A stretch of DNA of 64,000 nucleotides from an uncultured Clostridium sp. (GCA_902496665.1 CABVBU010000001.1:1-64000); one strand, 5' to 3'; counted from the stretch's first letter, positions 17,716 to 27,417 are shown. The notes: generated by a model not told the origin, from the sequence alone. Program-made: numbers and translations.

Positions 17716-18483
17716 ATGGGAAAACGACAGTTTAAACCAGGAAATATGCTGTACCCGGTTCCGGCTGTTCTTGTGACGGTGGCTGACCGGGAAGGAAATT
17801 CGAATATTTTTACGGTGGCATGGGCGGGAACCATCTGTACGAATCCGCCGATGCTGTCCATCAGCGTCCGGCCGGAACGCCACTCCTACCATATGATGAA
17901 GGAAACTGGGGAGTTCGTCGTAAACCTGACGACGGAGTCCATGGCCTGGGCGACAGACTACTGCGGCGTGCGCTCCGGGCGCGACGTGGATAAGTGGAAA
18001 GAGACCGGGCTGACCCCGGAGAAGGCGAACGTGGTGAATGTACCGGTGATCAAAGAGAGCCCGGTGAACATCGAGTGCCGCGTCGTGAAGGTGGAAGAGC
18101 TGGGAAGCCATCACATGTTTATCGCCGATGTTGTGGCGGTGGATGTGGATGAGGCGTACATGGACGAGAAGGACACGTTCCACCTTTCCATGGCGAAACC
18201 GCTTGCTTACTCCCATGGAAGATATTATGGGATGGGTGAGGAACTGGGAAGCTTCGGGTATAGCGTGAGAAAGCCGGTGAAGGACGCGAAAGCGGGTAAA
18301 AAAACTTCAAAACCGGTAAAAAAGAGTCCCGGCAGTGTAGAAAGAGCGGGAACTTCAAGAACGGACCGAAAGCATTCAGGCGCCGATGAAGGAAAAAAAG
18401 GAACTGACCGGTCAGAACGATCCAGGAAGGCGAATAATCAGAGATCCGGCGGTCCGCGGAATGATAAGAAGAGACAGAAGTAG
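17716..18483 (+). CDS. Flavin reductase family protein with basic tail
   Basis: 255 aa. Residues 1-190 match the FMN-binding split-barrel flavin reductase family: 'YPVPAVLVTVADREGNSNIFTVAWAGTICTNPPMLSISVRPERHSYHMMKETGEFVVNL' and 'DVDKWKETGLTP'. Family members bind FMN and reduce flavins or related substrates. From about residue 195 the protein has a Lys/Ser/Arg-rich low-complexity tail to the C terminus, which is not part of the family and could bind nucleic acid or membranes. The ribosome site AGGA is about 12 bases from the ATG. Followed 79 bases later by shikimate kinase. Confidence 0.85.
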   Translation: MGKRQFKPGNMLYPVPAVLVTVADREGNSNIFTVAWAGTICTNPPMLSISVRPERHSYHMMKETGEFVVNLTTESMAWATDYCGVRSGRDVDKWKETGLTPEKANVVNVPVIKESPVNIECRVVKVEELGSHHMFIADVVAVDVDEAYMDEKDTFHLSMAKPLAYSHGRYYGMGEELGSFGYSVRKPVKDAKAGKKTSKPVKKSPGSVERAGTSRTDRKHSGADEGKKGTDRSERSRKANNQRSGGPRNDKKRQK

Positions 18484-18562
18484 TCTGCAGAGTGACTGGG
18501 AGTATACGGAACAGTTAACCAGAGATAATTACAGCGACAGATAAAAGAGCGAGGCATAAGTT

Positions 18563-19075
18563 ATGAAGAAGAAAAATATTCTGATGATCGGAATGCCGGC
18601 GTCCGGAAAGAGCACCATCGGCGTGCTGCTTGCGAAGCGCCTTGGATATTCCTTCGTGGATGTGGATCTTGTGATCCAGGAGAAGACAGGAAAGCTTTTA
18701 AAGGAGATCATCGCGGAAGAGGGCGATGATGGTTTCTTACGCGTTGAGGAACAGGCAAACCTCGATCTGGATGTGGAAAAATCCGTCATTGCGCCGGGCG
18801 GCAGCGTGATCTACGAGGCGAAAGCCATGGAGCACTACAAAGAGACCGCGACGATTGTTTATCTGAAACTTCGCTATGAAGATCTGGAATCACGTCTCGG
18901 AAACCTTGTGGACCGCGGTGTTGTCTTAAAGGACGGAATGACACTCCGGGACCTCTACAATGAGAGACTTCCGTACTACGAGAAATACGCGGACATCACA
19001 CTGGATGAGACCGGAAAAGAGTTCGGTGAGCTGGTGGATGAGCTGAGAGCGTATTTTGAGAATTTAGAGAAATAA
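18563..19075 (+). CDS. aroK: Shikimate kinase
   Basis: 170 aa. Walker A 'GMPASGKSTIG' at about 9-19 and 'FVDVDLVIQEKTG' (shikimate-binding Asp) at about 31-43, then 'VIAPGGSVIYE' and the lid-region 'RLGNLVDRGVVLKDGMTLRDLYNERLPYYEKYADI'. It makes shikimate-3-phosphate in the chorismate pathway. The family's usual 'GGG' after the substrate loop appears as 'PGGS'. Stands apart from other aro genes here. A strong terminator follows at once. Confidence 0.88.
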   Translation: MKKKNILMIGMPASGKSTIGVLLAKRLGYSFVDVDLVIQEKTGKLLKEIIAEEGDDGFLRVEEQANLDLDVEKSVIAPGGSVIYEAKAMEHYKETATIVYLKLRYEDLESRLGNLVDRGVVLKDGMTLRDLYNERLPYYEKYADITLDETGKEFGELVDELRAYFENLEK

Positions 19076-19107
19076 AAGTGCCGGGCCAGCCTGGTGGATA
19101 AAATAAG

Positions 19108-19173
19108 AAAAGTTCCAGTAAAGTGTGGAAAGAATACAAGAATGTATGAGCCATTGCTTTACCGGAACTTTTT
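19108..19173. terminator. Strong terminator after aroK
   Basis: AAAAGTTCCAGTAAAG (19108-19123) pairs with CTTTACCGGAACTTTT (19157-19172), one mismatch, and continues into T-rich sequence. The outer A/T runs make it possibly bidirectional. Confidence 0.85.
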
Positions 19174-19305
19174 CTATATAAGATAATAAGTCATAATTAT
19201 GAAATGACGGCTGCGCTGATAAGTGTTGGAAACGATAAATAAGCAGTTGTCGAGGTCGGAATGAAGAAAAAACCTAGCCAGAGCAGGAGAAACCAGGGAT
19301 ATTGC

Positions 19306-20601
19306 TTAAAGTCCCAGACATTCCACGCTGCGTTCGAGAATCCCTTTCATATACGCAATCGCAATTCCATAGTTCGTCATCGGAATTTCCTGGTCGGCGG
19401 CGCTTCTTAAGCGGCTTCGCATTTCACGCTCATTCAACATACAGCCGCCGCAGTGAACGATGAGCTTATATCTGGAGACGTCTTCCGGGAATTCAGTGCC
19501 GGAGGTGAAGTGAAAGTCTGGCTGCTTTCCGGTATATTCCCGGATCCAGTTCGGGAGTTTTTCGGTACCGATATCGCCGCACTGGCGGTGATGGGTGCAG
19601 CCTTCGGAGATCAGGATCTTATCGCCATCCTGAATGCTGTTCAGCGCCCGTGCGCCGTGGACGGCCTGGGTGAGATTTCCTTTGTACCTCGCAAAGAGAA
19701 TCGAGAATGAAGTCAGGCGGATGTTCTTTGGGGTCAGGCGGTCTACAAGCGGGAATACCTGGCTGTCGGTGATGACGAGGGACGGCTTTTTCTTTAAGGA
19801 GTTCAGTGTCTCCGTGAGCTCCGATTCCCGACAGACGATGGGCATGGCACCGGTATCTAAAAGGTCGCGGATCACCTGCTGCTGTGGGAGGATCAGGCGG
19901 CCTTTCGGGGCGGCTTTGTCGATGGGGACGACGAGGACAACGATGTCCAGCGGGTTCACGAGATCGGCCACAAGGTGTTTTTCATTGCCGTCCGTGGAGA
20001 CCAGGCGCGCCATGCGCTCTTTCAGGTCGTGGATTCCGAAACCGGTCTTGGCGCTGACGTAGATCTTATGCTGGTCTGCGGCTGAATGAAGAGCAGGGGC
20101 CGATTCGGACGCGATTTTAGAGTCCGTGGTATTTGAGACTGACTGGCTGCAATGCTGCGCAGTTGCTGCGGCATTTTGTTGTGGCAGACTGACCTCGTTA
20201 AGATCGCATAGATCCGCCTTATTGTATACAACAAGATACGGAATCTCCTTCTTCTCAAACAGCCGGATCATTTCTTCTTCCCAGCTGCCAGTTCCGGTGA
20301 CTCCATCTACGACCAGGATCGCGATATCCGTCTTATTTAAGACCTGGCGGCTCTTTCCGACGCGCTTGATTCCGAGTTCGCCCTCATCGTCAATGCCAGG
20401 CGTATCGATAATTACGACCGGTCCCAGCGGAAGAAGTTCCATGGACTTTGATACCGGGTCGGTGGTGGTTCCGCGGACCTCGGAAACGATAGAGAGATCC
20501 TGCCCGGTCACTGCGTTCACAAGACTTGATTTTCCGGCGTTTCTTCTGCCAAAGAATCCAATGTGGATCCGTTCGCCGGACGGCGTTTCATTTATTCCCA
20601 T
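19306..20601 (-). CDS. hydF: [FeFe]-hydrogenase maturation GTPase HydF
   Basis: 431 aa. Scaffold on which the 2Fe subcluster of the H-cluster is assembled. The start MGINETPSGERIHIGFFG at 20601 matches the family's usual N terminus. GTPase motifs: P-loop 'GRRNAGKSS' (about 18-26), 'RGTTTDPV', 'DTPGIDD' and 'NKAD'. The C-terminal metal site is complete: 'CTHHRQ' and, about 50 residues later, 'HCGGC'. A roughly 40-residue Ser/Ala/Gln-rich insert after 'NKADL' (PQQNAAATAQHCSQSVSNTT) is unusual. It follows hydE on the same strand with a 124-base gap. Confidence 0.93.
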   Translation of the reverse strand: MGINETPSGERIHIGFFGRRNAGKSSLVNAVTGQDLSIVSEVRGTTTDPVSKSMELLPLGPVVIIDTPGIDDEGELGIKRVGKSRQVLNKTDIAILVVDGVTGTGSWEEEMIRLFEKKEIPYLVVYNKADLCDLNEVSLPQQNAAATAQHCSQSVSNTTDSKIASESAPALHSAADQHKIYVSAKTGFGIHDLKERMARLVSTDGNEKHLVADLVNPLDIVVLVVPIDKAAPKGRLILPQQQVIRDLLDTGAMPIVCRESELTETLNSLKKKPSLVITDSQVFPLVDRLTPKNIRLTSFSILFARYKGNLTQAVHGARALNSIQDGDKILISEGCTHHRQCGDIGTEKLPNWIREYTGKQPDFHFTSGTEFPEDVSRYKLIVHCGGCMLNEREMRSRLRSAADQEIPMTNYGIAIAYMKGILERSVECLGL

Positions 20602-20725
20602 ATGTAAACCTGCCGAACCTGTCTGATATGCTTTTGTTTGCGCTGCCTGTTCAGCAAACAAAGATTTTGCTAAAATCTAAAGCAGGTAAGACACAGAGAC
20701 AGATTCGTTCCTTTCTGTTAAATTC

Positions 20726-21874
20726 TTATTTCCTATGATCCCCACGATCCACAACCACATGATATCCGACACTTTCCATCCGCCGCTTCATGCAGTTCAC
20801 GCACTCTGCCGCCTCATCCCCGGTACAGATCTTATTGTCGTAGAGGAGATATTTCGCCCGGACCTGAACTGGGGAGAGGTTTGGCATGACGACGTTTCCT
20901 CCGGCAAGAATCCCCAGTTCCCGTCCGAATGGATGGATCGTTCCCAGCGCTGTCGTCGCTGGCAGCAGGACATTCGGGTCCTGGAGGCGGAGAAGTCCCA
21001 TCATAAATAAGGTGAGTTCCATGGTTCCTGGTTTCTGGTCCCCGAACGGCGTATCGTGCTGAGGGATAAACGGACCGATTCCGACCATCTCCGGCCTGAG
21101 TTCCCGGATAAAGATCATGTCCTCGGCGAGACATTCCGAAGTCTGGTACGGGGAGCCGACCATGAAGCCGCAGCCGGTCTGATAACCGATCTCTTTTAAG
21201 GTTCTCAGGCAGTTCATCCGATGCTCGAAAGACATTTCCTTCGGATGGAGCTTCCCGTAATGTCCGGCATCCGCAGTCTCATGCCGGAGCAGATACCGGT
21301 TCGCCCCGGCGTCAAAGAACCGCTTGTAGCTCTCGTATTCCATCTCGCCCAAGGACAGCGTGATCGCGCAGTCCGGGAATTCCTTCCGGATCATGGAGAC
21401 GATCTCCGTGATCTTATCTTCGGTCATAAAAGGATCTTCCCCGCCCTGAAGGACGAAAGTCCGAAATCCCAGGTCATATCCGCTGCGGCAGCAGGATAAA
21501 ATGTCCTCCGGGGAGAGACGGTAACGGCTGGCGTTCTTATTTCCAGCCCGGATCCCGCAGTAGAGGCAGTTATTTTTACAGTAATTGCTGTACTCGATGA
21601 GTCCGCGGACATAGACATCCGTGCCGTATACGCGTTCCCGGATGGCCCGTGCCTTTGGAAAAAGATAGGTGGCAAGTTCCGGGGAACGGCCGTCGATAAG
21701 ACAGACCCACTCTTCTTTTGTGAGCGGTTCGCCCACTTCTAAACGGTCGATCAGGGCCTGCAGCTTACGAAGACAGACCGGATCTGTGACGCCGTCCCGG
21801 ACCGGTTCTTTCCACCAGCCTTTCGGGTTCAATTTATTTTCCAGCAACGCTGTGTTCATAAAATCAATATCCAT
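20726..21874 (-). CDS. hydE: [FeFe]-hydrogenase maturation radical SAM enzyme HydE
   Basis: 382 aa. Radical SAM enzyme acting in H-cluster dithiomethylamine/2Fe assembly. The [4Fe-4S] motif 'CKNNCLYC' (Cys 99, 103, 106) is intact; 'YVRGLIEYSNYC', 'FRTFVLQGGEDP' and 'GFMVGSPYQTSECLAEDMIFI' match the HydE/BioB group. Start at 21874 is supported by CAGGAGG. HydG and the structural hydrogenase are not in the window. The 424-base gap upstream (21875-22298) holds only the terminator near 22195-22229 and no gene I can support. Confidence 0.93.
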   Translation of the reverse strand: MDIDFMNTALLENKLNPKGWWKEPVRDGVTDPVCLRKLQALIDRLEVGEPLTKEEWVCLIDGRSPELATYLFPKARAIRERVYGTDVYVRGLIEYSNYCKNNCLYCGIRAGNKNASRYRLSPEDILSCCRSGYDLGFRTFVLQGGEDPFMTEDKITEIVSMIRKEFPDCAITLSLGEMEYESYKRFFDAGANRYLLRHETADAGHYGKLHPKEMSFEHRMNCLRTLKEIGYQTGCGFMVGSPYQTSECLAEDMIFIRELRPEMVGIGPFIPQHDTPFGDQKPGTMELTLFMMGLLRLQDPNVLLPATTALGTIHPFGRELGILAGGNVVMPNLSPVQVRAKYLLYDNKICTGDEAAECVNCMKRRMESVGYHVVVDRGDHRK

Positions 21875-22184
21875 GATGTCCTCCTGTGAAAGTATAAGTA
21901 AAAAACAGCAGGACCATAAAAATGAACGGGGAATCAAAACGATAAAAATAAAAGATCGTGAGTGACGGACTCACAATGAATTGTATACAGAATAAACGCG
22001 GGAATGGCAGCAAAAATCATGCGGACACTGCCGCGCAAAAATAGATCCGGCTCCCGGTATTTTCTTCCCTGTCAGAACATTCTTAAGGTCAGCAATATAA
22101 AACTTTGGCTCTTTCCCGAAAGAATGTCAATTTCTCGCAGGTCAGAGATCATGAAAATATCGTAACATATCGAAAAATAAAAAG

Positions 22185-22229
22185 CAAATAAAATCCCCGC
22201 CGCGCGAGAGAGAGGGGAACGCGGCGGGG
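22185..22229 (-). terminator. Terminator at the end of the peptide-transport operon
   Basis: A 10-bp GC-only stem (CCCCGCCGCG 22195-22204, CGCGGCGGGG 22220-22229) followed on the minus strand by ATTTTATTTGCTTTTT. It lies 70 bases after the stop of the cytidylate-kinase-like gene. Confidence 0.85.
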
Positions 22230-22298
22230 AACCCGGGTCCGGGGACAGGATTGGAAAAACCCCGGTGCCGGTATTACAAAATTAAGTGAAATAGCATA

Positions 22299-22967
22299 TC
22301 AAATATCTTTTCCGATACTCTTCATATATTCTTTGAAATCATCCCCAAATTTCAACTTCATACACTCGAGAACAAGCTTTACGCAGCGATCATCACCGAG
22401 TCTGGCGTTGTTGAAAGTCAGGTCATAGTTGACCGGATTTGTCCAGTAGTTGCCGCCGGTGTAATACTTATAGTAGTCCGCGCGGTACTTGTCCGTTTTC
22501 GTGATCAGATGGTGCGCTTCCTCGACAGTGATGTCATCCATGCGCTCCATGACACGGCGCAGGGTATAGCTTCTCGGCGCCTCCACATAGATGCTGACCA
22601 CATTGTCATAGTCCTTTAAGATATAATCGGCGCACTTTCCGACGATCACGCAGGACTCCGAAGCGGCAAGCTTTTCGATAATGATCTTCTGGTACTCGAA
22701 GAGCCGGTCATCTGAGGTGAATCTCGATAACTCACCGGTCGGTGTATGGCGCTTCGGCAGTGCCTGAAGCTGTTTCGTGATCAGACTGCCGTTTAAGGTC
22801 TCGTCGGCCTCTTTAAAGTAGTGTTCCGGATAACCGCTGTACTGGGAAGCGAGCGTCAGGATACGGTTGTCGTAGCTGTGGACATGCAGCTCATCCGCCA
22901 GCTTGGCGGCGATTGCACGTCCGCCGGAACCGAATCCTCTGGCAACTGTGATAACAAAGTTTTTCAT
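22299..22967 (-). CDS. Cytidylate kinase-like family protein
   Basis: 222 aa. P-loop 'ARGFGSGGRAIAAKLA' at about 9-24, where the canonical GxxGxGK[ST] Lys is replaced by Arg (GSGGRAI). 'YDNRILTLASQYSG', 'SCVIVGKCADYIL' and 'RRVMERMDDITVEEAHHLITKTDKYRADYYKYYTGG' match the cytidylate-kinase-like family common in Clostridia. The family's substrate is not established; it is distinct from housekeeping Cmk. Last gene of the operon that begins with the peptide transporter; 96 bases follow the M20 hydrolase stop. GGGAG precedes the ATG. Confidence 0.8.
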   Translation of the reverse strand: MKNFVITVARGFGSGGRAIAAKLADELHVHSYDNRILTLASQYSGYPEHYFKEADETLNGSLITKQLQALPKRHTPTGELSRFTSDDRLFEYQKIIIEKLAASESCVIVGKCADYILKDYDNVVSIYVEAPRSYTLRRVMERMDDITVEEAHHLITKTDKYRADYYKYYTGGNYWTNPVNYDLTFNNARLGDDRCVKLVLECMKLKFGDDFKEYMKSIGKDI

Positions 22968-23063
22968 ACAAGATCTCCCGTCCTTTCCGTAAATTTGACA
23001 CTAAAAACAGAATAAACTGTCTGATGAAGCCGGTTGAAATAGGATCTCCGGCTGTCTGAGCGC

Positions 23064-24422
23064 TTATTTCGTAAAGCTGAGGGTGATCGTACCGTCCTCG
23101 TTGTATACAACAGCATCCTTATCCATGGTGATTGCATCGATGGCGGCAAGATACTCTTCTTTTGACTTGAAATATGGTTTTGCTTCCGCGATGACTTTCT
23201 TTCCGAGAGAGGCATCGTCCGCAAGAAGCTTTGCGGCGGTGAGCACAAGGCATTCTGCCGGATAGAGACAGCCGAGCTTCTTATCCTGAACATAGTAATC
23301 TTTGCCATGACCTGTTCCGATGGAACCGTTTGCGTGCGGGTGAAGGACCGGCATGATAGCGGACACATCGCCCATATCGGTGCTGCCGGTTCCCCAGCCG
23401 CCCTCAACGACGCTGTCAGGGCCTGCAACAGTCTCCATAGCCTCTTTCATGACAGCGGCCATATTTTTATCGTTATTTAACGGGAAGTAGCCCGGATGGT
23501 CATCAAGCTCCACATTGCAGCCGATGGCGGCGGCGGAAGCGGCGAGAGCCTGATTTACTTTTGTATTGTATTTGCGGATCGCGTCGAAGGAAGCGCCGCG
23601 CACATAGGATTCCACCTTCGCTGTCTCCGGGATCGCATTGACGGCGAGACCGGCCTCTGTGATGATCGGGTGGAAGCGGATATGGTCATTGTCTGTGAAT
23701 GTCTCACGAAGGGCATTGACGGAGTTTAAAGCGCAGGTTGCGGCGTAGAGGGCATTTCTGCCGTTCTCCGGCGAGCCGCCTGCGTGGGCGGAAATCCCTT
23801 TGAATGTGATATTTTTTGTGACACAGCCGTTGCATCCGTCGCTGATGGAGAGCGCTTTTCCTTCCGGGAGCTTGCCGGAATGGATCATCATCGCCATATC
23901 GACACCGTCAAAGTATCCGCGATGGATAAATTCAACTTTTCCGCCGAAATATTTGATGATGCCCTGTTTTCTTAAGCTCTCGCGGTAACCGAGTTCAATG
24001 AGCTCCTCCGCCGGAACAGAGATGAAACGGATGGATCCGCAGAGACCGTCGAGAGCGCCCGGCTCCTTTAAGGCAGCGGCAGTTCCGAGAAGAACAGCAC
24101 ACTGGGCATGATGGCCGCAGGCGTGGACGTAATGGGTCTCCGGATCACAGCACGGGTGGTTTGCAACGATCAGGGAGTCCAGCTCGCCGAGGATCGCAAT
24201 CTTTGGACCCGGCTTTCCGGTGTCGAGATCTGTGTAGAATCCCGGGATGTTGCCGGCCTTGGTCAGCGTATATCCAAGCTCCTCAAAATGCTGCTCCATG
24301 TAAGCGGAAGTCTTCCACTCGCGGTATCCCGTCTCCGGGTGTGCCCAGATATGGTCAGCGGTGTCATAGATCAGTTTTTCGTATTTTTCTACCAGAGAGA
24401 TCAGTTTTTTAGAATCTACCAT
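23064..24422 (-). CDS. M20-family amidohydrolase (AbgB-like)
   Basis: 452 aa. Zinc-dependent amidase/peptidase of the M20D group. Motifs: 'DHIWAHPETGYREWKTSAYMEQ' at the N terminus, 'ILGELDSLI' (catalytic Asp region), 'HACGHHAQCAVLLGTA' (metal-binding His and Cys), 'SVPAEELIELGYR' (catalytic Glu pair), 'GISAHAGGSPENGRNAL' (dimerisation domain) and 'GSTDMGDVS'. The pattern is close to AbgB, the p-aminobenzoyl-glutamate hydrolase subunit. It is 56 bases behind the transporter ATPase, so it probably cleaves what the transporter imports. AGGAGGAG precedes the ATG. Confidence 0.88.
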   Translation of the reverse strand: MVDSKKLISLVEKYEKLIYDTADHIWAHPETGYREWKTSAYMEQHFEELGYTLTKAGNIPGFYTDLDTGKPGPKIAILGELDSLIVANHPCCDPETHYVHACGHHAQCAVLLGTAAALKEPGALDGLCGSIRFISVPAEELIELGYRESLRKQGIIKYFGGKVEFIHRGYFDGVDMAMMIHSGKLPEGKALSISDGCNGCVTKNITFKGISAHAGGSPENGRNALYAATCALNSVNALRETFTDNDHIRFHPIITEAGLAVNAIPETAKVESYVRGASFDAIRKYNTKVNQALAASAAAIGCNVELDDHPGYFPLNNDKNMAAVMKEAMETVAGPDSVVEGGWGTGSTDMGDVSAIMPVLHPHANGSIGTGHGKDYYVQDKKLGCLYPAECLVLTAAKLLADDASLGKKVIAEAKPYFKSKEEYLAAIDAITMDKDAVVYNEDGTITLSFTK

Positions 24423-24478
24423 TTTGTATTACTCCTCCTGAATATAAAAATTGTAAGGATCAAGATATTTGTGAGATC

Positions 24479-25453
24479 TTATTCGTATAAGAAACATGCT
24501 ACCATATGTCCGTCCCCTGTGTCTACAAGCTTCGGAATCTCTTTCTTACAGCGCTCCGTGCAGTGCGGGCAGCGGCCTGCAAGCGGGCAGCCGACCTGGT
24601 CGCCGATGGGGCTTGGAATATCGCCGGTGAGAGGCAGACGCTCTTTTTTATCAAAGGGACTTTCCGGCGGGATCGCGGAGAGCAGCGCCTGGGTGTACGG
24701 GTGCTTCGGATCCGCGTAAATTCCCTCGGAGGTGTAGAACTCCATGACGCGTCCCAGATACATGATCATAATCCGGTCGCTGATGTATTTGATGATGCCG
24801 AGGTCATGGGAGATGAACACATATGTCAGGTTAAACTGCTTCTGCAGGCGGCGGAAGAGGTTGATGACCTGTGCCTGGATCGAAACGTCCAGTGCGGATA
24901 CCGGCTCGTCGCAGACGATGATCTTCGGCTCCATGGAGAGGGCGCGGGCAATGTTCACACGCTGTCTCTGACCGCCGGAGAACTCGTGGGGATAGCGCTC
25001 CATGTGCTGGATGTCGAGACCGACCTCCTGAAGCGCTTCCAGTGCCTTCTGGCGGCGCTCTCTTGCGGTGTCACCGATGTGATGGACCTTCATCGCTTCC
25101 TCAATAGAGTAGGAAGCTGTTTTTCTCGGGTCCAGAGAGGAATACGGATCCTGAAAGATCATCTGGATGTCCCTGCGGGCCGCCTCGCGCTCGTAGATCG
25201 GCAGATTCCAGAGATCCTTGCCGTTGTAGGTGATCGTTCCGGCGGACGGCTTGTGGAGCTTTACAAGACAGCGTCCAAGTGTGGATTTGCCGCATCCGGA
25301 CTCACCGATGATGCCAAGGGTTTCACCCTCATAAATATCAAAAGAAACATCGCTCAATGCGTGGAGAAGCTTACTCTTTTCCCCTAATTTTTTTCCGCGG
25401 ATCACGAAATCCTTACTGAGATGATCGACGCTCATGATTACATTTTTTTGCAT
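24479..25453 (-). CDS. Oligopeptide/dipeptide ABC transporter ATPase (OppF/DppF type)
   Basis: 324 aa. Walker A 'GESGCGKSTLGR', signature 'FSGGQRQRVNIARAL', Walker B 'IIVCDEPVSALDVS' and the OppF-type C-terminal Cys-rich region 'CPLAGRCPHCTERC'. It powers peptide uptake with the OppD-like partner. The start at 25453 overlaps the upstream gene by 16 bases, indicating coupled translation; an alternative ATG at 25435 is possible. Confidence 0.9.
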   Translation of the reverse strand: MQKNVIMSVDHLSKDFVIRGKKLGEKSKLLHALSDVSFDIYEGETLGIIGESGCGKSTLGRCLVKLHKPSAGTITYNGKDLWNLPIYEREAARRDIQMIFQDPYSSLDPRKTASYSIEEAMKVHHIGDTARERRQKALEALQEVGLDIQHMERYPHEFSGGQRQRVNIARALSMEPKIIVCDEPVSALDVSIQAQVINLFRRLQKQFNLTYVFISHDLGIIKYISDRIMIMYLGRVMEFYTSEGIYADPKHPYTQALLSAIPPESPFDKKERLPLTGDIPSPIGDQVGCPLAGRCPHCTERCKKEIPKLVDTGDGHMVACFLYE

Positions 25454-26466
25454 GTCACATTCACTTCCCCTCGTGTTAATCTGTGCTCGCCGTCCTGCCT
25501 GTGGCATGCCACGAAATGTCCGGGAGCGACTTCCTTAAGCGGTGGTACCTGCTGTTTGCAGATCTCCGTCGCGTAAGGACAGCGGTTATAAAAGTTGCAG
25601 CAGTGGCCGGTAAGGCGGAGATCCGGCGGTGTGCCCGGGATCATCTTTAAGTCCTCCTTCGTGGAGCTGCTGAGTTTCGGCATGGAGTCTAAAAGGCCCC
25701 AGGTGTACGGGTGAAGCGGCTCTTTGTAGAGCGTCTTTGTATCCGCGTATTCTACGGTATTTCCTGCATACATGACCATGACGGTGTCGCACATCTCCCA
25801 GACAACGCCGAGGTTGTGGGTGATGAGTAAGATCGCTGTGTTGAGCTTCTTCTGTAGATCCTTTAAAAGCTCAAGGACCTGTGCCTGTACGGTCACATCG
25901 AGGGCGGTCGTCGGCTCATCGGCGATGATGAGCTTCGGATGTCCGCAGACAGCCATGGCGATGATGACACGCTGGCACATACCGCCGGAGAGCTCGTGGG
26001 GATAGGCGTCCATCCGTTTCTCGGCTTCCGGGATGCCGACAAGCTTTAAAGCTTCAACGGCTTTATCCCAGGCATCTTTTTTGCTGATCTTTTCATGCTC
26101 TCTTATCATTTCCACCATCTGGTGGCCGATCTTGAATACCGGATCAAGGGAAGTCATCGGGTTCTGGAAGATCATGCAGCACTCATCGCCGCGGAACTTT
26201 TCCATCTGTGCTTCAGAGAGATTCCGGATGTCCACACCGTCGAAGATGATGGAGCCGTCTACGATCTTTCCGGTCTTTGCCGGCATGAGCCGCATCACGG
26301 AAGCGCTTGTGACGCTCTTTCCGGATCCGGATTCACCAACGATTCCCATGGTCGTGCCCTGACGCAGGCTGAAGCTTACGCCATCGACAGCCTTGGAAAC
26401 ACCGCTTGCCTGATAGAAATATGTTTTTAATCCATTTACTTTTAAGATAACATCGTTTTCACTCAT
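25438..26466 (-). CDS. Oligopeptide/dipeptide ABC transporter ATPase (OppD/DppD type)
   Basis: 342 aa. Walker A 'GESGSGKSVTSASV', signature 'LSGGMCQRVIIAMA' (Cys where most relatives have Arg), Walker B 'LIIADEPTTALDVT', and the C-terminal 'CCNFYNRCPYATEIC' Fe-S-like Cys cluster known from OppD/DppD. The ATG at 26466 has AGGAGG eight bases upstream; an in-frame GTG nine bases earlier abuts the site. 12 bases after the permease stop. Confidence 0.92.
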   Translation of the reverse strand: MSENDVILKVNGLKTYFYQASGVSKAVDGVSFSLRQGTTMGIVGESGSGKSVTSASVMRLMPAKTGKIVDGSIIFDGVDIRNLSEAQMEKFRGDECCMIFQNPMTSLDPVFKIGHQMVEMIREHEKISKKDAWDKAVEALKLVGIPEAEKRMDAYPHELSGGMCQRVIIAMAVCGHPKLIIADEPTTALDVTVQAQVLELLKDLQKKLNTAILLITHNLGVVWEMCDTVMVMYAGNTVEYADTKTLYKEPLHPYTWGLLDSMPKLSSSTKEDLKMIPGTPPDLRLTGHCCNFYNRCPYATEICKQQVPPLKEVAPGHFVACHRQDGEHRLTRGEVNVTCKKM

Positions 26467-26478
26467 AACCTGCACCTC

Positions 26479-27417
26479 CTACTGTTTCATTTTCGGATCC
26501 ATGACATCACGGATACCATCGCCCAACAGGTTGAAACCGATAACGGTCACGAGGATAAACGCGCCTGCGGTTCCCGCAACGTGCGGGGCGGTTGTCAGAC
26601 AGTCACGGCCGACACGGAGAATGCTGCCCCAGGAGGCGGTCGGAAGTGCGATGCCGAGTCCTAAGAAGCTTAAGGACGCCTCGGAGATAATGGCACTTGC
26701 GATACGGAGTGTCGCGTAAACGATGATCTGGGATACACAGTTCGGCAAAATATGTAAGAACAGGAGTCTTACCGGGGAAACACCGACAACGCGGCAGGCG
26801 TTGCAGTATTCTTCTTCCTTTACGATCAGTACCTGGCCTCTTGTGACACGGGCAAATCCCGGTACGCTTGCGATGCCGATGGCCAGAATGACGTTCATGA
26901 CGCCGTTTCCTAAAACGGTGATCAGGATCATGGCTAACAGGATGAACGGGAAGGAGAACATGCCGTCCATGATTCTCATGAGCACCGCATCGATCCATCC
27001 GCCGAAATATCCGGCGGTGAGTCCGATAAGGACGCCGATGATCGCGCCGACGATGGTGGCGCCTACGGCAACGATCATGGAAATACGGGAGCCGTAGATG
27101 ATACGGGACAGGATATCACGGCCAAGGTCATCTGTGCCGAAGAGATGTCCGGGGGTGCCGATTCCCTTAAACGGCAGGATCGGGTTGATCGCGTTCGGGT
27201 CATATGGCGCTATGAGCGGGGCAAATACGGCGATGACTACCATAAAAGCCACGATAAAGAAGCCGACGAGGGCCGTTTTATTTCTCGCTAATTTGTGCCA
27301 GGCATTGTTTGCGTTCCTCTCTTTTACGAGCATCGCGATATTGGCATCCATTCCAAGCGCCTCACCGGAGACAACGGAGGACGCAGCAGCAGGTTTTTTC
27401 TTTTTTGATAATGTCAT
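26479..27417 (-). CDS. Oligopeptide/dipeptide ABC permease (OppC/DppC type)
   Basis: 312 aa. N-terminal cytoplasmic stretch, a first membrane helix at about 48-70 ('ALVGFFIVAFMVVIAVFAPL'), 'LFGTDDLGRDILSRIIYGSRISM', five further helices and the EAA loop 'EEEYCNACRVVGVSPVRLLFLHILPN'. Forms the channel with the B-type permease. Six bases separate it from the upstream permease gene, so they are one transcript. Confidence 0.92.
   Translation of the reverse strand: MTLSKKKKPAAASSVVSGEALGMDANIAMLVKERNANNAWHKLARNKTALVGFFIVAFMVVIAVFAPLIAPYDPNAINPILPFKGIGTPGHLFGTDDLGRDILSRIIYGSRISMIVAVGATIVGAIIGVLIGLTAGYFGGWIDAVLMRIMDGMFSFPFILLAMILITVLGNGVMNVILAIGIASVPGFARVTRGQVLIVKEEEYCNACRVVGVSPVRLLFLHILPNCVSQIIVYATLRIASAIISEASLSFLGLGIALPTASWGSILRVGRDCLTTAPHVAGTAGAFILVTVIGFNLLGDGIRDVMDPKMKQ

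Noticed and set aside
24506..25387. Long open frame on the plus strand opposite the OppF-type ATPase
   Set aside because: It is antisense to a clearly coding ATPase, has no ribosome binding site and encodes no known motif; long antisense frames are common opposite GC-balanced genes.
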